From positions 772,496-836,495 of the forward strand of contig CM067525.1 in NCBI GenBank assembly GCA_034509495.1: DNA of 64,000 bases, written 5' to 3'. This stretch comes from Acestrorhynchus altus (taxonomy: Eukaryota; Chordata; Actinopteri; Characiformes; Acestrorhynchidae). Positions 21,880 through 32,385 of the stretch are shown here, piece by piece; the first letter of the stretch is position 1, and the number at the start of each line of letters is the position of its first letter. The notes below the pieces were generated by a model that ran no database searches, was not told the origin of the DNA, and was given only the letters and a program-made list of their open reading frames with translations. Position numbers and translations under genes: made by a program.

Positions 21880-22100
21880 TAATCAGTGGCAGGATGTGAA
21901 AGAATGAAACCTGGATTATTACCGAAAAAGTTCAAGGAAAATGTGTCTGTGAGCTGGATCGCAAGAGATTGTGGGTCATGCAACAAGACAACGACCCTAA
22001 GCACAAAGTGGATCGACCAAAGAATGGAATGGCGTAAAGTCCTGACCTTAATCCAGTAGAAATTGTGGAAGGACCTGAAGCAGCAGTTCATGGAATGGGC
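21880..22100 (+). mobile_element. Tc1-like relic (group C), catalytic region
   Basis: The plus strand reads WVMQQDNDPKH at about 21970-22002, an intact second-Asp block, then a frame-shifted segment for SPDLNPVE and a WKDLKQQF-like tail (about 22038-22090). Sequence before the block suits the end of the first catalytic subdomain. The N-terminal HTH is absent. Confidence 0.85.
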
Positions 22101-22185
22101 TGAAATGCTCCAAGTCCATGTGCAGGACGAACCGACAAATTAGTTGATAGATGATATTGATTGATTGATTGATAGAGCCACAAAT

Positions 22186-22390
22186 ATTTGGCTGGACATT
22201 TCTGGTGGGTGGACTGTTCTCAGTCCAGCAGTGACACTGAGGGTTTAAACACTCCAGCAGCACCGCTGTGTCTGATCCACCACCATGTCAGTGTGACTGC
22301 ATTGCTGAGAATGATCCACCACCCACATCATAGCTGCTCTGTGCTGGTCCTGGTCCTGAGGAGCACATGCAGAACATGCAGGGTGTTGTG
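22186..22390 (+). repeat. Dispersed repeat family X fragment
   Basis: Contains GTTTAAACACTCCAGCAGC, GTCTGATCCACCACCATGTCAGTG and the GCTCTGTGCTGGTCCTG block. Copies or parts occur at 32385, 43015, 46527, 47488, 49485 and 55440. I recall it as a highly repeated ostariophysan fish repeat, probably a non-autonomous DNA transposon; class unproven. Confidence 0.75.
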
Positions 22391-22394
22391 AGGT

Positions 22395-23110
22395 AAAATA
22401 GTCACTGGTAGCAACAGTCCAATTTCGTCTACTCGAAGTGAGTTTCAGGTCAGCAGGTTTCCCGTTCTTCACTGATCGCAGGGAAACGAATTGAAATAAC
22501 TGCCAATAGTAATCAAAGATGCAATTCCGATGCGGAAGGTGGAGACTACACTGAACAATGCTGGAGTTTTCCATCAATCCTTCTTATACAAACCACATTT
22601 CAGACATGTACACCTACTCCTGTAGACCATCTGTACTGTCACAGCTAACCTTTCCCTCCACTCTTTCCTTACACTCCTGTAATATGTTGGAATGGATGTG
22701 TCACACACTTTCCTGGGCTGATAATGTAAATGAGGTGCCATCTCCCCATATCTCCGGATCAGGAAGGGAAGCTGGATTTCGTTCAGTTTAATTGGAATAC
22801 ATTTGTTCCAGTCACAACATTTTGATGAAGTGAAGAAGCGCTTGCACTGGACAAGGTCTACATGAGCAAATGGAAGAGCTAGTTTAAATAGAGATGTGCT
22901 CTATGTGTGGCTGAGGGAGGAAAAACTGACATGACTTCCATTGTTAAGAGAATGCCAGGGGTGGTCTCGGGCCATGTCTCACTTTCTCCTGTATTTGCTA
23001 AGGTTAGAATTTCTCAGGATGACTGGGAATTACAGTCCGTGCATTCAGCATTTTTCCTCTGCCTGTGCTTTAGTAGAACGAGCTCCATGTTTCTAAGCTC
23101 CAGGAATATT
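22395..23110. other. Non-coding stretch
   Basis: The 165-codon plus-strand frame 22907-23404 begins here. It has no recognised domain, and its 3' half overlaps a tRNA-like repeat (23113-23178), so I do not call it a gene. Confidence 0.45.
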
Positions 23111-23112
23111 TG

Positions 23113-23178
23113 CCCGGCTATGGATTTAAACACCTCTCACAGTGAACACAGTTGTTATCCACTACGCTACACAACCTT
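23113..23178 (-). mobile_element. Possible tRNA-derived SINE head
   Basis: The minus strand reads TGTGTAGCGTAGTGGATAAC (A-box-like TAGCGTAGTGG) and, about 35 bp later, GGTGTTTAAATCC (B-box-like). Spacing suits a tRNA promoter. It is short and diverged, with no body recognised. Confidence 0.5.
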
Positions 23179-23838
23179 TACACCTAAATGTGTCCAGGTG
23201 TCCAGTTTTGAGCACCATTTGGTCATTTGCCCTTTAGCAATTATGTTCCATGAACCACAATTGAGCGTACTGGGGCGTACATATACTTTGCCCAAGCTAT
23301 TCTGTTTGCCCCCCCATGCTTCTTCATCCATTCAAGTTCACGAGGGGGTGCAGGTGGATCAAGCAGAAAGTCAACAATATACCCCTTACTGGTCAAGAGT
23401 TTGACCAGCTTGTGCAAAAATCAGATGCAGCGTAGAAGGGAAGTCTTGGCTGATTTGTTACATTTGGAGTGTGGGGTGGTGGTGTGGTGGGATGGGGTGA
23501 TGTGGGGTGGGGGATGTTGTGTAAATTAGGGCTATTCCTTTAATTCTCTGTCCGGATGGGATGCGACTGTTGCTGCATGTCCCTTGTTGCTGCCATTGCG
23601 AATTAATTTGTGAATGTTTGACCTCTGAACTTAAAATCGAACAAGTGACTCGAGGGATGGAAAGAGCAACGGGTGGGTGAACAAAGGATGGGATAGGTGG
23701 ACGGATGAAGAGATGAGAGTGTGCACACTCCTCCATCTAATTGACATTCCAGATGTCAACTTTCCAGTCTCTGCTGATTAGCTCTTGAACATATCACCTG
23801 GAGAGAAAATTAAATATTGATCTATTTTTCTCTCCACA

Positions 23839-23849
<11 letters not shown>

Positions 23850-23907
<58 letters not shown>
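23850..23907. repeat. (CT)n microsatellite, arm of an inverted pair
   Basis: CT run with one TTT interruption. A GA run lies 23 bp downstream (23931-23969). Confidence 0.97.
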
Positions 23908-23908
<1 letters not shown>

Positions 23909-23927
23909 GTGTATTACAGCAAAGAAA

Positions 23928-23930
<3 letters not shown>

Positions 23931-23969
<39 letters not shown>
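23931..23969. repeat. (GA)n microsatellite, arm of an inverted pair
   Basis: GA run complementary to 23850-23907. Together they can form a long hairpin or triplex structure. Confidence 0.97.
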
Positions 23970-23972
<3 letters not shown>

Positions 23973-23984
23973 GGGCAGAGCGAG

Positions 23985-24300
23985 GAGAGGCTGAAACACG
24001 CGCCACCTATCTTCACGGGAAGGGATAATTGAGGAGGACCAAACGTGAGCATCTTCTGGGAACCGTGAGAACTTTTCCTTCCCCTTTTCCTCCCTTTCCT
24101 CCTGTCGTTCCGCCCTGTCCCCTTCGCAGGGAGGCGAACGGAGCGAAAGCCCGACTTTAGGTGTGTAAACCTGAGTGAAGAGCTGAGCTCTTCGTGTTTA
24201 AAAGAGAGCGGACTTCAGAGCGGGTCTGCGGAAGGGCTCTGAGTGTGTTTTAATTCTGCTCACTCTGGCTGTGTTTACGGTCGCCTCCGCTCACACTTTC
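23985..24300. promoter_or_regulatory. CpG-rich patch, candidate promoter or untranslated first exon
   Basis: CpG dinucleotides are conspicuously dense here (CGTTCCGCC, GGCGAACGGAGCGAAAGCCCG, AGCGGGTCTGCGG, ACGGTCGCCTCCGC) against a CpG-poor window. It is framed by a CT/GA pair on the left and a CA run on the right. GACCAAAC followed by GTGAGC at about 24038-24050 would fit a splice donor. No TATA box, coding frame or known gene is identified. Confidence 0.3.
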
Positions 24301-24304
24301 CTCC

Positions 24305-24305
24305 N
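24305..24305. other. Ambiguous base
   Basis: The only N in the window, at the left border of the CA repeat starting at 24306, consistent with uncertain sequence at a repeat edge. Confidence 0.99.
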
Positions 24306-24328
24306 ATACACACACACACACACACACA

Positions 24329-24388
<60 letters not shown>
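24306..24388. repeat. (CA)n microsatellite
   Basis: About 40 CA units with one CT interruption. Length is uncertain given the adjacent N. Confidence 0.96.
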
Positions 24389-24389
<1 letters not shown>

Positions 24390-24392
<3 letters not shown>

Positions 24393-24780
24393 CTCTTAAC
24401 AAGCCTCGACTACAGTTTTAAACAACTAGCTGTAGATCAGCCCACCCTGAATGTGGCAATCATCACCACCGCTGTGAAATCAAAGCGTGGAGTGCCCCCG
24501 GGTCAGCTGCTGAGGGCCGGAGAGATTTTTCAGTGTTATTAACTGAAGGGGCATCGTCGAGAAATAGTCTGAGTTGGAATCATTTATTGACCAGGTAGGG
24601 GGGTTTGGGTTGGTTAGAATAGGGTGGGGGCGTTGCAGGAGGTGTGATGGGGACTGATGTAGCTGAGCTGGAATGACTGAGGGGTGGGAATGTGTCCCTT
24701 GCAAACCTGCAGTAGCTGTTCAGGTGGTCAGCCTGGGTTTTGTGAGCCTTGGCAGGGCCACGGTCTTCTGTAGTTAGGCA
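24390..24780. other. Non-coding stretch
   Basis: G-rich plus strand near 24595-24680 (GGTAGGGGGGTTTGGGTTGG) with no coding signal. Confidence 0.4.
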
Positions 24781-24781
24781 C

Positions 24782-24945
24782 TGCCACACCGATTACGTGC
24801 ACTCAATAATCCAATCTTAATTAGAACTCTTCAGTTGTCTGATTACTGACGTGGTCAAATACAACAGCATACTCGATTTCATAGGTCCAGACATCTGATT
24901 AGGAAATAGGAAATCTGATTTTGTCAATGTGTCCCTGATCAAGGT
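24782..24945. repeat. Possible dispersed repeat (GTGCACTCAATAATC type, family F)
   Basis: CCGATTACGTGCACTCAATAATC, GTCTGATTACTGACG and ATCTGATTAGG resemble the alternating CTGATTA/TTTACATGCAC composition of 48600-48790. I recall a fish MITE of this kind. Confidence 0.4.
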
Positions 24946-25770
24946 ATGAGCATTCAGCATGAACCAGCAGGATCTCCTTCCACCCTGCCTTCCTCCTGCC
25001 TCATGCACACCAACCTTCATTAATGGATAAGCAAATACCACCCCTTTTTGTGATCCTCTTGTGATGAAAGCCCAGGACATTTGGCTGCTGAGTTGGCGTT
25101 GCTGAAGCAGGTCTTATTAAAGCAAAGGGCAGCAATATATGCAAAGTTCTTGTTTGGTCCCTTGAGACGAAGCAGCTCGTTCTGTTTTCTTGGGCAGGGA
25201 GCGAAGAAGCACGATGGAAATCTCGATGTTGGAGCTTCACATCTGCACCAGCATGCTCCCCCCACCATGGTCCCCCACCTGAACGTCCCATAGAGAGCCA
25301 CTCTTCCTGCAGCAAGGATCTCTAAAAACATGTACGATTCAAAAAAACATCTGCAGTTAAGTGCCTCAACTACCTGCGGTGGTTCAGTATAATCTGGAAC
25401 ACCATCTCACCAGGACTGAACTGCAGGCAGGTTTTACTGAGAATCCAGCAAATGTTTAACTACCTTAACCTGGTGTTCATTTCCAAATGTACCCCTCAAT
25501 ACAAACCCACCTGCCTGAGGGGGTTTCATTCAAACCCTCAGTATTTCCTCCAGGCTACAGTCTGGTTGGATGAAAATCTAAAGTTTGAGAAGCTTTAAAA
25601 TCTGAGATTCTTCTTAGTCCTCAAACAAGACCAAGTCAGTTTTTTTCATGGTATGGTATAGAGCAGAGGTGATTAAAATTCATGTCCGGTTGATGAAGCT
25701 TTCATTAAGATCTTCATAATATCTAACTGCATTATGATTCAGTGGCAGACCCTGTATTCCAAAGTAGTGT
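24945..25770. other. Non-coding stretch
   Basis: Minus-strand frames of about 104 codons at 25001-25331 overlap in two frames and in a plus-strand frame; no motif. Unclassified. Confidence 0.4.
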
Positions 25771-25779
25771 AGTAGTTCT

Positions 25780-26100
25780 ATCAGCATTTTGTAGACCTCC
25801 ATACTCAAACCCGACTGTCATCGGATCGTAAGACTTAGCAGTCCAGGTTTCTTGTTCACAACACCACTGTAAACACCAAACGTCCATCCTGCTTCTCTCA
25901 GTCCAGTGATGCTCCTTCTTAAAGTCTGTCAGCTGGACAAAATGTGTCGTAGAGACGTGTCTAACAGTCAACGACCTCTCACTAAGAGGTACACAACCCA
26001 AAAGCAGCCTCTGAGAGCCTTTTTTATAGGGCAGTGGGGGAAGCAGTTTGCGCCCTCTTGTGGCAAATCCCAGTGTCTAATCAGACCCCAGCTGTACTCA
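25780..26100 (-). mobile_element. Tc1-like relic (group D), N-terminal part
   Basis: GTCCATCCTGCTTCTCTCAG, then TTAAAGTCTGTC..GGAC and CGTAGAGACGTGTCTAACAG are matched in order at 50990-51085. The minus strand of that copy belongs to a Tc1-type element, so this is its HTH-side fragment. The flank CACTAAGAGGTACACAACC may be the untranslated end. Confidence 0.62.
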
Positions 26101-26149
26101 TTTACAGTGTAAATCTCAATAGTTTATCTGATATAGATCAGCAGGAGCT

Positions 26150-26270
26150 TCCTCCATCCACAGGTGAACTTTGAGAGCAACCTGTAGGTCCATGGTGAAC
26201 ATTGTAGGAGTGTTGGATCTTCTTTACGCATCTCGGGGTTCTGCTCTTGGGCTGAACTCTGTAGGATGGC
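26150..26270 (-). mobile_element. Tc1-like relic (group A), short middle fragment
   Basis: CCTGTAGGTCCATGGTGAAC, then GTTGGATCTTCTTTACGCATCT and TTCTGCTCTTGGGCTGAA match the linker between HTH and catalytic parts at 57325-57395 and 35369-35407. Confidence 0.68.
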
Positions 26271-26274
26271 TATT

Positions 26275-26995
26275 GACTCCCACCGTTACAGGATTTGCAT
26301 GTTACATATAGTAATACCTAATTAATTTTATGCAGATTCTCTGAAAATCATGCAGCGAATGGGATTTACGTAATGTGTAAAACCGCGCTGTTAATGACCT
26401 CTCGCACTTCAGAGTGGGCGGGTGTCGTGAGGTTTTGTGTTTGGAATACCTGCTGTGGCTTGGAGTGGCTAATTTATTCCGCAGTGACTTTGCAGTTTCT
26501 CGAGTTTACTAAAGCGCTGCTTTCTGATTCAGCTCGTGTGGATAGCGAGGAAAGTGCTGCTCAGTTCAGTGTGCCGTTAATTACAGACAGATACGAATTC
26601 TTTGCTAAGATATTCGTCCGGATTGGATGAGCTCGTCGGGGGATGAAGGCTGTAATAAAATTATTACACATCTCTTCGGTGATTTAACCCAGACGTTTAG
26701 GCCATATATGGATATAAAGGATATGGAGTAATGCTTCACACCTGCAGCCGTCATTATAATCAACTCTTTAATTATCCGGACCTTTGATTAACATCCTGCT
26801 GCCAGCGCTCCCAGTACACTCTCGAAAATAAAGGCACTTCAAGTTCTATCACCCAGACCAAATAAAAAGATCAAACACGCTTCCGAAGCAACCATTGCGT
26901 TGTGATATGCATATTCAACCTTTAAATATGCGAATTGTAAGAGTCAAAAGATCAAACCCAGCAGGGCAGCAGTGAGATCATATCTTTACAATAGA
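26275..26995. other. Repeat-poor stretch, possible conserved non-coding DNA
   Basis: Segments such as GTCATTATAATCAACTC, TTTAATTATCCGGACC and ATATGCATATTCAACC look like clustered homeodomain or POU-type sites. The 85-codon frame at 26373-26630 has no recognised domain. Confidence 0.35.
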
Positions 26996-27535
26996 CACAT
27001 TCATATTGTGACATCATCGATGCTTCTATGTGACATCTTGAAAGCCTTTCACGTTGTAGGAGATGCTTGTTTCGTTTTGACATACTCATACATACTTTTG
27101 TGTTGTGTCATCAAAGACCCTTTCCACCACGTGACATCAAAGCCTTGCTGTGACATAGACACTTATGCGGTGATATAGATGCTTTGATGTTGTGACATCA
27201 CTGACACTTTCCTTTTGCGACATCAGTCAGTTACGTTGTGACACACACTTCTATATTTGACATCATGGATGCGTTTCTGCCGTGACATCAATTATAGGCA
27301 GGTTTCATATTATGACATCAGAGACGTTTTATGCTGAGACCTTTCACACACAGCGGCCTCTATGTCGACATCAAAGACGTGCTTCGTGTGGTGAGATTAG
27401 AGGAGGTTCTATGACTCTAATATCAGAGGCACGTTTCATGCTGTGACATCATAGATGCTTATATGCATCATACATTTTTTATGCTGCGACATCACAGACC
27501 CTTCGATCCTGTGACGTCATAGACGCGTTTTTACC
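26996..27535. repeat. Degenerate tandem array of about 30-bp CRE-like units
   Basis: About 15 units each carry (T/C)GTGACATCA or a one-base variant, followed by A(A/T)AGA(C/T)GCTT(T/C)-like sequence: near 27008, 27034, 27132, 27196, 27219, 27258, 27282, 27313, 27366, 27442, 27488 and 27512. The unit at 27512 has the full CRE core TGACGTCA; the others differ from it by the CG-to-CA change expected from methyl-CpG decay. Confidence 0.82.
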
Positions 27536-27615
27536 TTTACTTTCCGAACGATGGTTTTGTTTGAGAGGAAATCTGTGAAATGACTTAAATAATATATAGT
27601 TTGGTTCATGTTGTA

Positions 27616-27616
<1 letters not shown>

Positions 27617-27674
<58 letters not shown>

Positions 27675-27682
27675 ACACACAC
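27617..27682. repeat. (CA)n microsatellite
   Basis: CA run of about 32 units with one CCC interruption. Confidence 0.97.
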
Positions 27683-27684
27683 AG

Positions 27685-28640
27685 AGTTCATTTAAGGAGT
27701 GGAGGTGAGGTGTGTAGTTTTTTCGCTACATTGGTCTCCAGAACTTAACGTTTTCTGCTTTAATGATCTGCACGGAGCCAGTTTTACAAACTGCAAAGCC
27801 TCTTACCTTTACTGAAGCACAGCCTCTTTCACAGGTGCCACCTCAGCATGAAATGAGCTTACTTTCCGTCAGCGAATATCCAGTCTGTAGGTAAGTTTAA
27901 CTCGACAGTAATGCCATAAGGTAATGATCACTTTGCCAGGGCATTGTCATGAACTTCGCCGGCTCTGACTGTCAGTCAGGTGCTAACCAGGTGTTTGGGA
28001 ATGCATCTCTGTTCCTAATTCAGAGTGGCATCTTCAAATCAATAAAACAACAAAGCCCTCGAGCTGGAACCTGCTACAAGGACGCTGACATACAAACCTC
28101 CGCTTCCAGGTCCTGCCTCATGCTGTCACTTCCAGTCTCTTTTGGCATCAGACGGAGAGAGATATCAGAGTGGCATCTGAAGCCGGTCCTCTCCAGGCCT
28201 TTTGATTTTTCGGCTGAGTGGCTCGCTAAGTTATCCTGACAACTCAAAAGAAGGCAGAGAGACTCATTGTCATCATCATCTCTCAATCTCTCCCTCTCGC
28301 ACTTTCTCTCTTTCTCTCCTGCCTTTATCTGCCTCCACCCCATCTCTCTGGAAGTAAACGACGTGACCTGGCTGATCTCTTGTGAGCTTGTGTATAAATA
28401 ACCCTTACAGGCCCCGAATCAAGGTGTTCCACACAGAGGCCATTTCCTGCATCCCGTAGCAGAGTGACAGTTTCAGCAGTGGGGGTGGGAGGGGGTCTGC
28501 TGGGTGGGGGAGATATTGTGACAGCTTCAATTTTGCCTGTTGTGTATTGTCAAAGTAAATCATGGCAAAGATGCCCACCACAGCCACTTTATATGCTTGC
28601 AAAGTGAAAACATACACCTGAAGAAACGTCTTTTAAACAT
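27685..28640. other. Repeat-poor non-coding stretch
   Basis: Frames of about 90 codons open on both strands at 27949-28343 without motifs. 28020-28260 lacks simple repeats and may be conserved non-coding DNA. Confidence 0.35.
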
Positions 28641-28649
28641 TATTTATAA

Positions 28650-29230
28650 ACATCATTAACAGAAATGTCATTTATTATGAGGATAAAGTTCAGACCCTCT
28701 CTGTCCTAATATCTGTTTCTCCTCCTTTGTCTGAAATAACGTCAGTGGGATGTTTCTAGAACCGTCTACCATCTCTGACGTCGACTGGAAGAATGACGTT
28801 CCCACTCCTCCATGTGGAATTCTTTCAGCTCTGTGATGTTTCAGCGTCAGTCTTTGTACAGACGCTCTTACGTTCTCCTCAAACCCCCTCTGATACAATA
28901 AAGATCTCATAGTGGTTTCTATGATGGAGAGATCTCCACACCCTGCTGCAGTAAAGCAGCTCCAAACATCACACTTGGACTGAACTTGCTAGGACGGTCT
29001 GATCATGTGGTCAGTTGTTCTAAATGTTCTCCACTTGTAAATGATGTTCCGGACAGTGGAATGATTGATTTCTAATTGTTCTGAGATCTTTTCAAATCCC
29101 CTCTCAGAATCATCTGCATCTAAAACCGTCTTTCTGAAGGCCTCAGAAAGCTCTCTGGATCTGGCCATGGTGATCCCTCTCACTTCAACAATCAAGAGCA
29201 AACCAAACTAATGTCCTCTCTAACTTTTGG
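28650..29230 (-). mobile_element. Tc1-like relic (group A), doubly deleted
   Basis: The minus strand encodes a clean N-terminal piece (about 29201 to 28989) with ARSRELSEAFRK, KISEQLEINHSTVRNIIYKW (first HTH). It then jumps to the SIxxTMRSLLYQRGFEENVRASV block (about 28910 to 28850) and the C-terminal tail. The region with the first catalytic Asp (LWTDESK) and that with the second Asp and Glu are both missing. The second gap has the same junction as in 52936-53256 and 56784-57083. Confidence 0.93.
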
Positions 29231-29234
29231 CTTT

Positions 29235-29985
29235 TTAAGAATGTATTATACATACATGAACATGCACTCCATAATCACACACTATAGGTACAAAAGTATT
29301 GGGACACATGCTGATTTTTCTGACACTGAAAATGTTCCCTTGCTTTTGTTGGAGTAAATGTTTGCTGAGGTCTACCCAAGACCTCAGTGGATTCCCAAGG
29401 TCCTAGACAAATGTTCTTGTCATTGTAGACAATGATCTGCACTGAATGATGGAGACCGCAGAGTGAATGAGCGAAGGTAAAGGTTCTGCTCCAATGGAAG
29501 CTCAAGTACTGGTGACCTCTGACCGCAGAAGAAAAGGAAGGAGGAATGTTACTGATGTAAATTCAATGCATGTTTCTCATGCCCATATTTTTCATTTTTT
29601 ATTTTCTCCTTAGCTGAACCTGAGGGCAGACAACATGCACAGCTACATGCAGCTCTTTCATTTCCTTGCCTAAACAGAAAGATCACCGAGTGTGTCCCCA
29701 AATTCCAGGCCATAAGCTGCAACAGACTCTGACTCAGAACCTCCATAAAGCAACGTATTGCATTTGGCAAACCAATCTCTTCTTGCCCCCCAACAGCCCA
29801 TTAGCTCCACTTTAGTGAGCAATCGCTGGGACAAAATGACTGACCTTTGAGTTTATAGACCATTAGGCCGAGTGGCAAAAAATGTCATCATAAGATTCCT
29901 CTTACCGATGTGGATAAACGCTCTGCCCTAGAACACTCACACTATGTGGAGGAAACAATTTGAGAGTGGGAGTAAGTGTACATCT
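29235..29985. other. Non-coding stretch with one possible repeat
   Basis: 29283-29515 starts TATAGGTACAAAAGTATTGG-GACACATGCTG, which resembles the edge of a common fish MITE. 29780-29900 is repeat-free. No exon is supported. Confidence 0.4.

Positions 29986-29988
<3 letters not shown>

Positions 29989-30047
<59 letters not shown>
29989..30047. repeat. (GATA)n microsatellite
   Basis: About 15 pure GATA units, ending 10 bp before the Tc1 relic at 30055. Confidence 0.98.
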
Positions 30048-30054
30048 TGCGAGA

Positions 30055-30425
30055 CATTGGTAGATGGCTGCACGATGCAGGACTACATGCACGCAGACAC
30101 AGACGCATCAACCTCACCAAAGGCTGCAATGGACTCAGAATGGTAGACCATCTTCAGTGATGAGTCCCACTTTTGTCTTGGTGGTGCCGTCTCAAGATCT
30201 CGTCTTGAAGACACAGATACTACGCCATGGTCGGTCTCGTCTCCAGACCTGTCCCTTATTGAAAATGTGTGGACGCTATTGGATGCTCTATCGACACTCC
30301 ACCCCTACCACACCATCTGCAGAACTGAGTGAGAACATTCAAGCTGCATGGGATGGATCATCACAGGACACCATTAGGAACCTCTACACCTCCATGCCCA
30401 GACCCAGATGTTATTATAGTAATAC
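30055..30425 (+). mobile_element. Tc1-like relic (group B), internally deleted
   Basis: The first part reads the linker between HTH and catalytic domain (QRRINLTKGCNGLRMVDH-like in a broken frame, with a first-Asp area SDESHFCL). It then jumps directly to the SRSRLEDTD...SPDLSLIENVW block found at 20281-20355 and 63158-63242. The region between first and second Asp is lost. Confidence 0.86.
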
Positions 30426-30468
30426 CATTTAATATTTAGGTTTGACCTTATGTCCTAACAGTGGGTGA

Positions 30469-30470
<2 letters not shown>

Positions 30471-30506
<36 letters not shown>
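30471..30506. repeat. (GT)n microsatellite
   Basis: Pure GT run directly downstream of the Tc1 relic. Confidence 0.97.
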
Positions 30507-30508
<2 letters not shown>

Positions 30509-30509
30509 A

Positions 30510-31550
30510 GACAGTGTGATCACTGAATGTGAACTTTTCATGCTTCATAAAGAACTATGGCTCAAAAAGGGGCAGTTTATGATGGACAAGTAGACAAAGA
30601 AAAACAAAGCAATATCCGCTAGATGTGCTCGGCTGAGCAAGCTGAGTGCAAGGCCAGTTTATAAAATGCTAGAGCCTCCCTGGGGGCCAACTCCTTCTCC
30701 TTATCACCAGTGTCAAATCCATCATCTCCTCTCTTATCTTTCATCACTGTGAAAATGACTGAGTTTTGGCTCGGCTCTGTGCAATAAGGAAAAACGGATA
30801 CAGCCATCAGTTGAGTGGGAAGGTGCATTAGTACGGAATGCTGCTCCACTGCCACTAATAGGGACTCCATTAATGAGCTCGTCCAATCAGAGACCACCTG
30901 TTTCTTCTGGTAATTAGTCATTTGAGCACCCAGTTAGACCCCTAGACTGGCGACTCGTAGTCTTGCTCTCTCTCCTCACTCTGTACAGAGATAATTACTT
31001 CTCCCAACAGAGTTTGTAGCTGAGCGAGTTTTCAGCTTATTAATGATTTGCCCGCGAATCCCTGGTTTAAAAGTAACTAATTAGGACATGAACGTCCCTT
31101 TCACTTACACCAGCTCTCCTGTTTATCGGCTACCGTACCTTCCATCTACACTCACTGGCCGTTTTATCAGAAACGCTGACCTCACAGGTGCACTTTGTAG
31201 GTTTACAGATAAAGACTGTGGCCCATCTGTTGCTTATCAGCCCCTTTCTACTCTGTCCATCAGTGGAAATGGACCAGAACGGCTCTGGAAAAGGGACCAC
31301 TGTAGGACCCCCACTGATCGGATGTTCTTTGGTCTCAGTACCCTGCAAAAAAGATTAAAGTTAAATTCCTTTGCTTTAACATGTGATTTAACTTTTTTAC
31401 TTTGGGTTAAGAATATTATAGAACATTATTTAACGTATTAATATCTTATTTTGCCTGTTTTAAATAATATCTACTGAAAATAATGTTTTACAAGCGTTAT
31501 ATCTCAAAAAAAGAGAGCGTTTCATAAGACCATCAGTCAAATATGATAAA
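30510..31550. other. Repeat-poor stretch, candidate conserved non-coding DNA
   Basis: 30600-31090 lacks simple repeats and named transposon similarity and holds several AT-core sites (CCACTAATAGGG, CATTAATGAGC, GGTAATTAGTC, TTATTAATGATTTG, AACTAATTAGG). 31090-31550 is less structured. A minus-strand frame of 100 codons at 30619-30921 has no motif. Confidence 0.35.
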
Positions 31551-31717
31551 CAATCACTGCATACAGACTCTGACTGATCAGAGAGAGGGGGCGGGGCTGA
31601 TGATCAACCTGCATACAGACTCTGACTGATCAGAGAGAGGGGGCGGGGCTGATGATCAACCTGCACACAGACTGTGACTGATCAGAGAGAGGGGGCGGAG
31701 CTAATGCTCAACCTGCC
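31551..31717 (+). repeat. 52-bp GC-box minisatellite, three units (family Z)
   Basis: Three direct units of GCATACAGACTCTGACTGAT-CAGAGAGAGGGGGCGGGGCT-GATGATCAACCT, the third slightly diverged (GGGGGCGGAGCTAATG). The arms of family Z are not recognisable on either side. Confidence 0.96.
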
Positions 31718-31719
31718 TA

Positions 31720-32385
31720 AAAATACATCAACGTTGTAAACATCTAGTAATATTAGGCTAAAGTTCTGCAGATTAAAATGGTTCCACACACACATCTCTT
31801 TTATAATACTGGTTCTTCGTGGAATCAGTTAATCTTCTCATAAGTGTTTGGTGGTGTTGGATAACTTTGTCCTGCCGGCACAGCAGGTATGTTATATGTG
31901 AAATATTACCTATGCTCACGACTCTGGCTGCACTCTAGAAGCTCAGCACTGTGGCCTGCTTCAAGTGCTTTTTAGGGATAATTTTGGACGGAGCCTGCAC
32001 GATTGTTTTATTCAGGCTCTATTATGCACTGAACAGTAAAAGGCAGAAATGGATTTTTAAAAAGGCTCGGTTTTGCTGTGCATGTTTCATTGCTGGAGCT
32101 GGAGTGTTCTCCTCTCGCGTAATGTTCAGATTTGTAAAGTGTTTAGGACACAGACCACCATCATATCTTAATACACTGCATTTAAATATAATCTATTTAA
32201 TAACGTCTGCTTGTACATTGGTTTCTAACCGTCCCACATTGTTCATGATTCAGTTATTTATCCAAATGCAGCTTCGTTTCGGGTTTGAGTCCCACAGGGC
32301 TCAATTAAAGGGTCTTGAAAACCTTTTAATTATGCCAGTAATGCAGTGACAGAGCGAGGAGATAAAGGGTCACACCCGTATTCTG
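31720..32385. other. Non-coding stretch
   Basis: The plus-strand frame 31951-32349 (132 codons) is one of the longer ones outside repeats. It has hydrophobic stretches but no recognised domain, no plausible splice context and poor codon regularity, so no gene is called. Confidence 0.45.

Noticed and set aside
22907..23404. 165-codon plus-strand frame outside simple repeats
   Set aside because: No recognisable domain, irregular composition, and part of it overlaps a tRNA-like repeat on the other strand. A frame of this length is expected occasionally in 64 kb.
31951..32349. 132-codon frame with hydrophobic stretches
   Set aside because: No motif, no splice context and no partner frames. The hydrophobic character follows from a T-rich strand.
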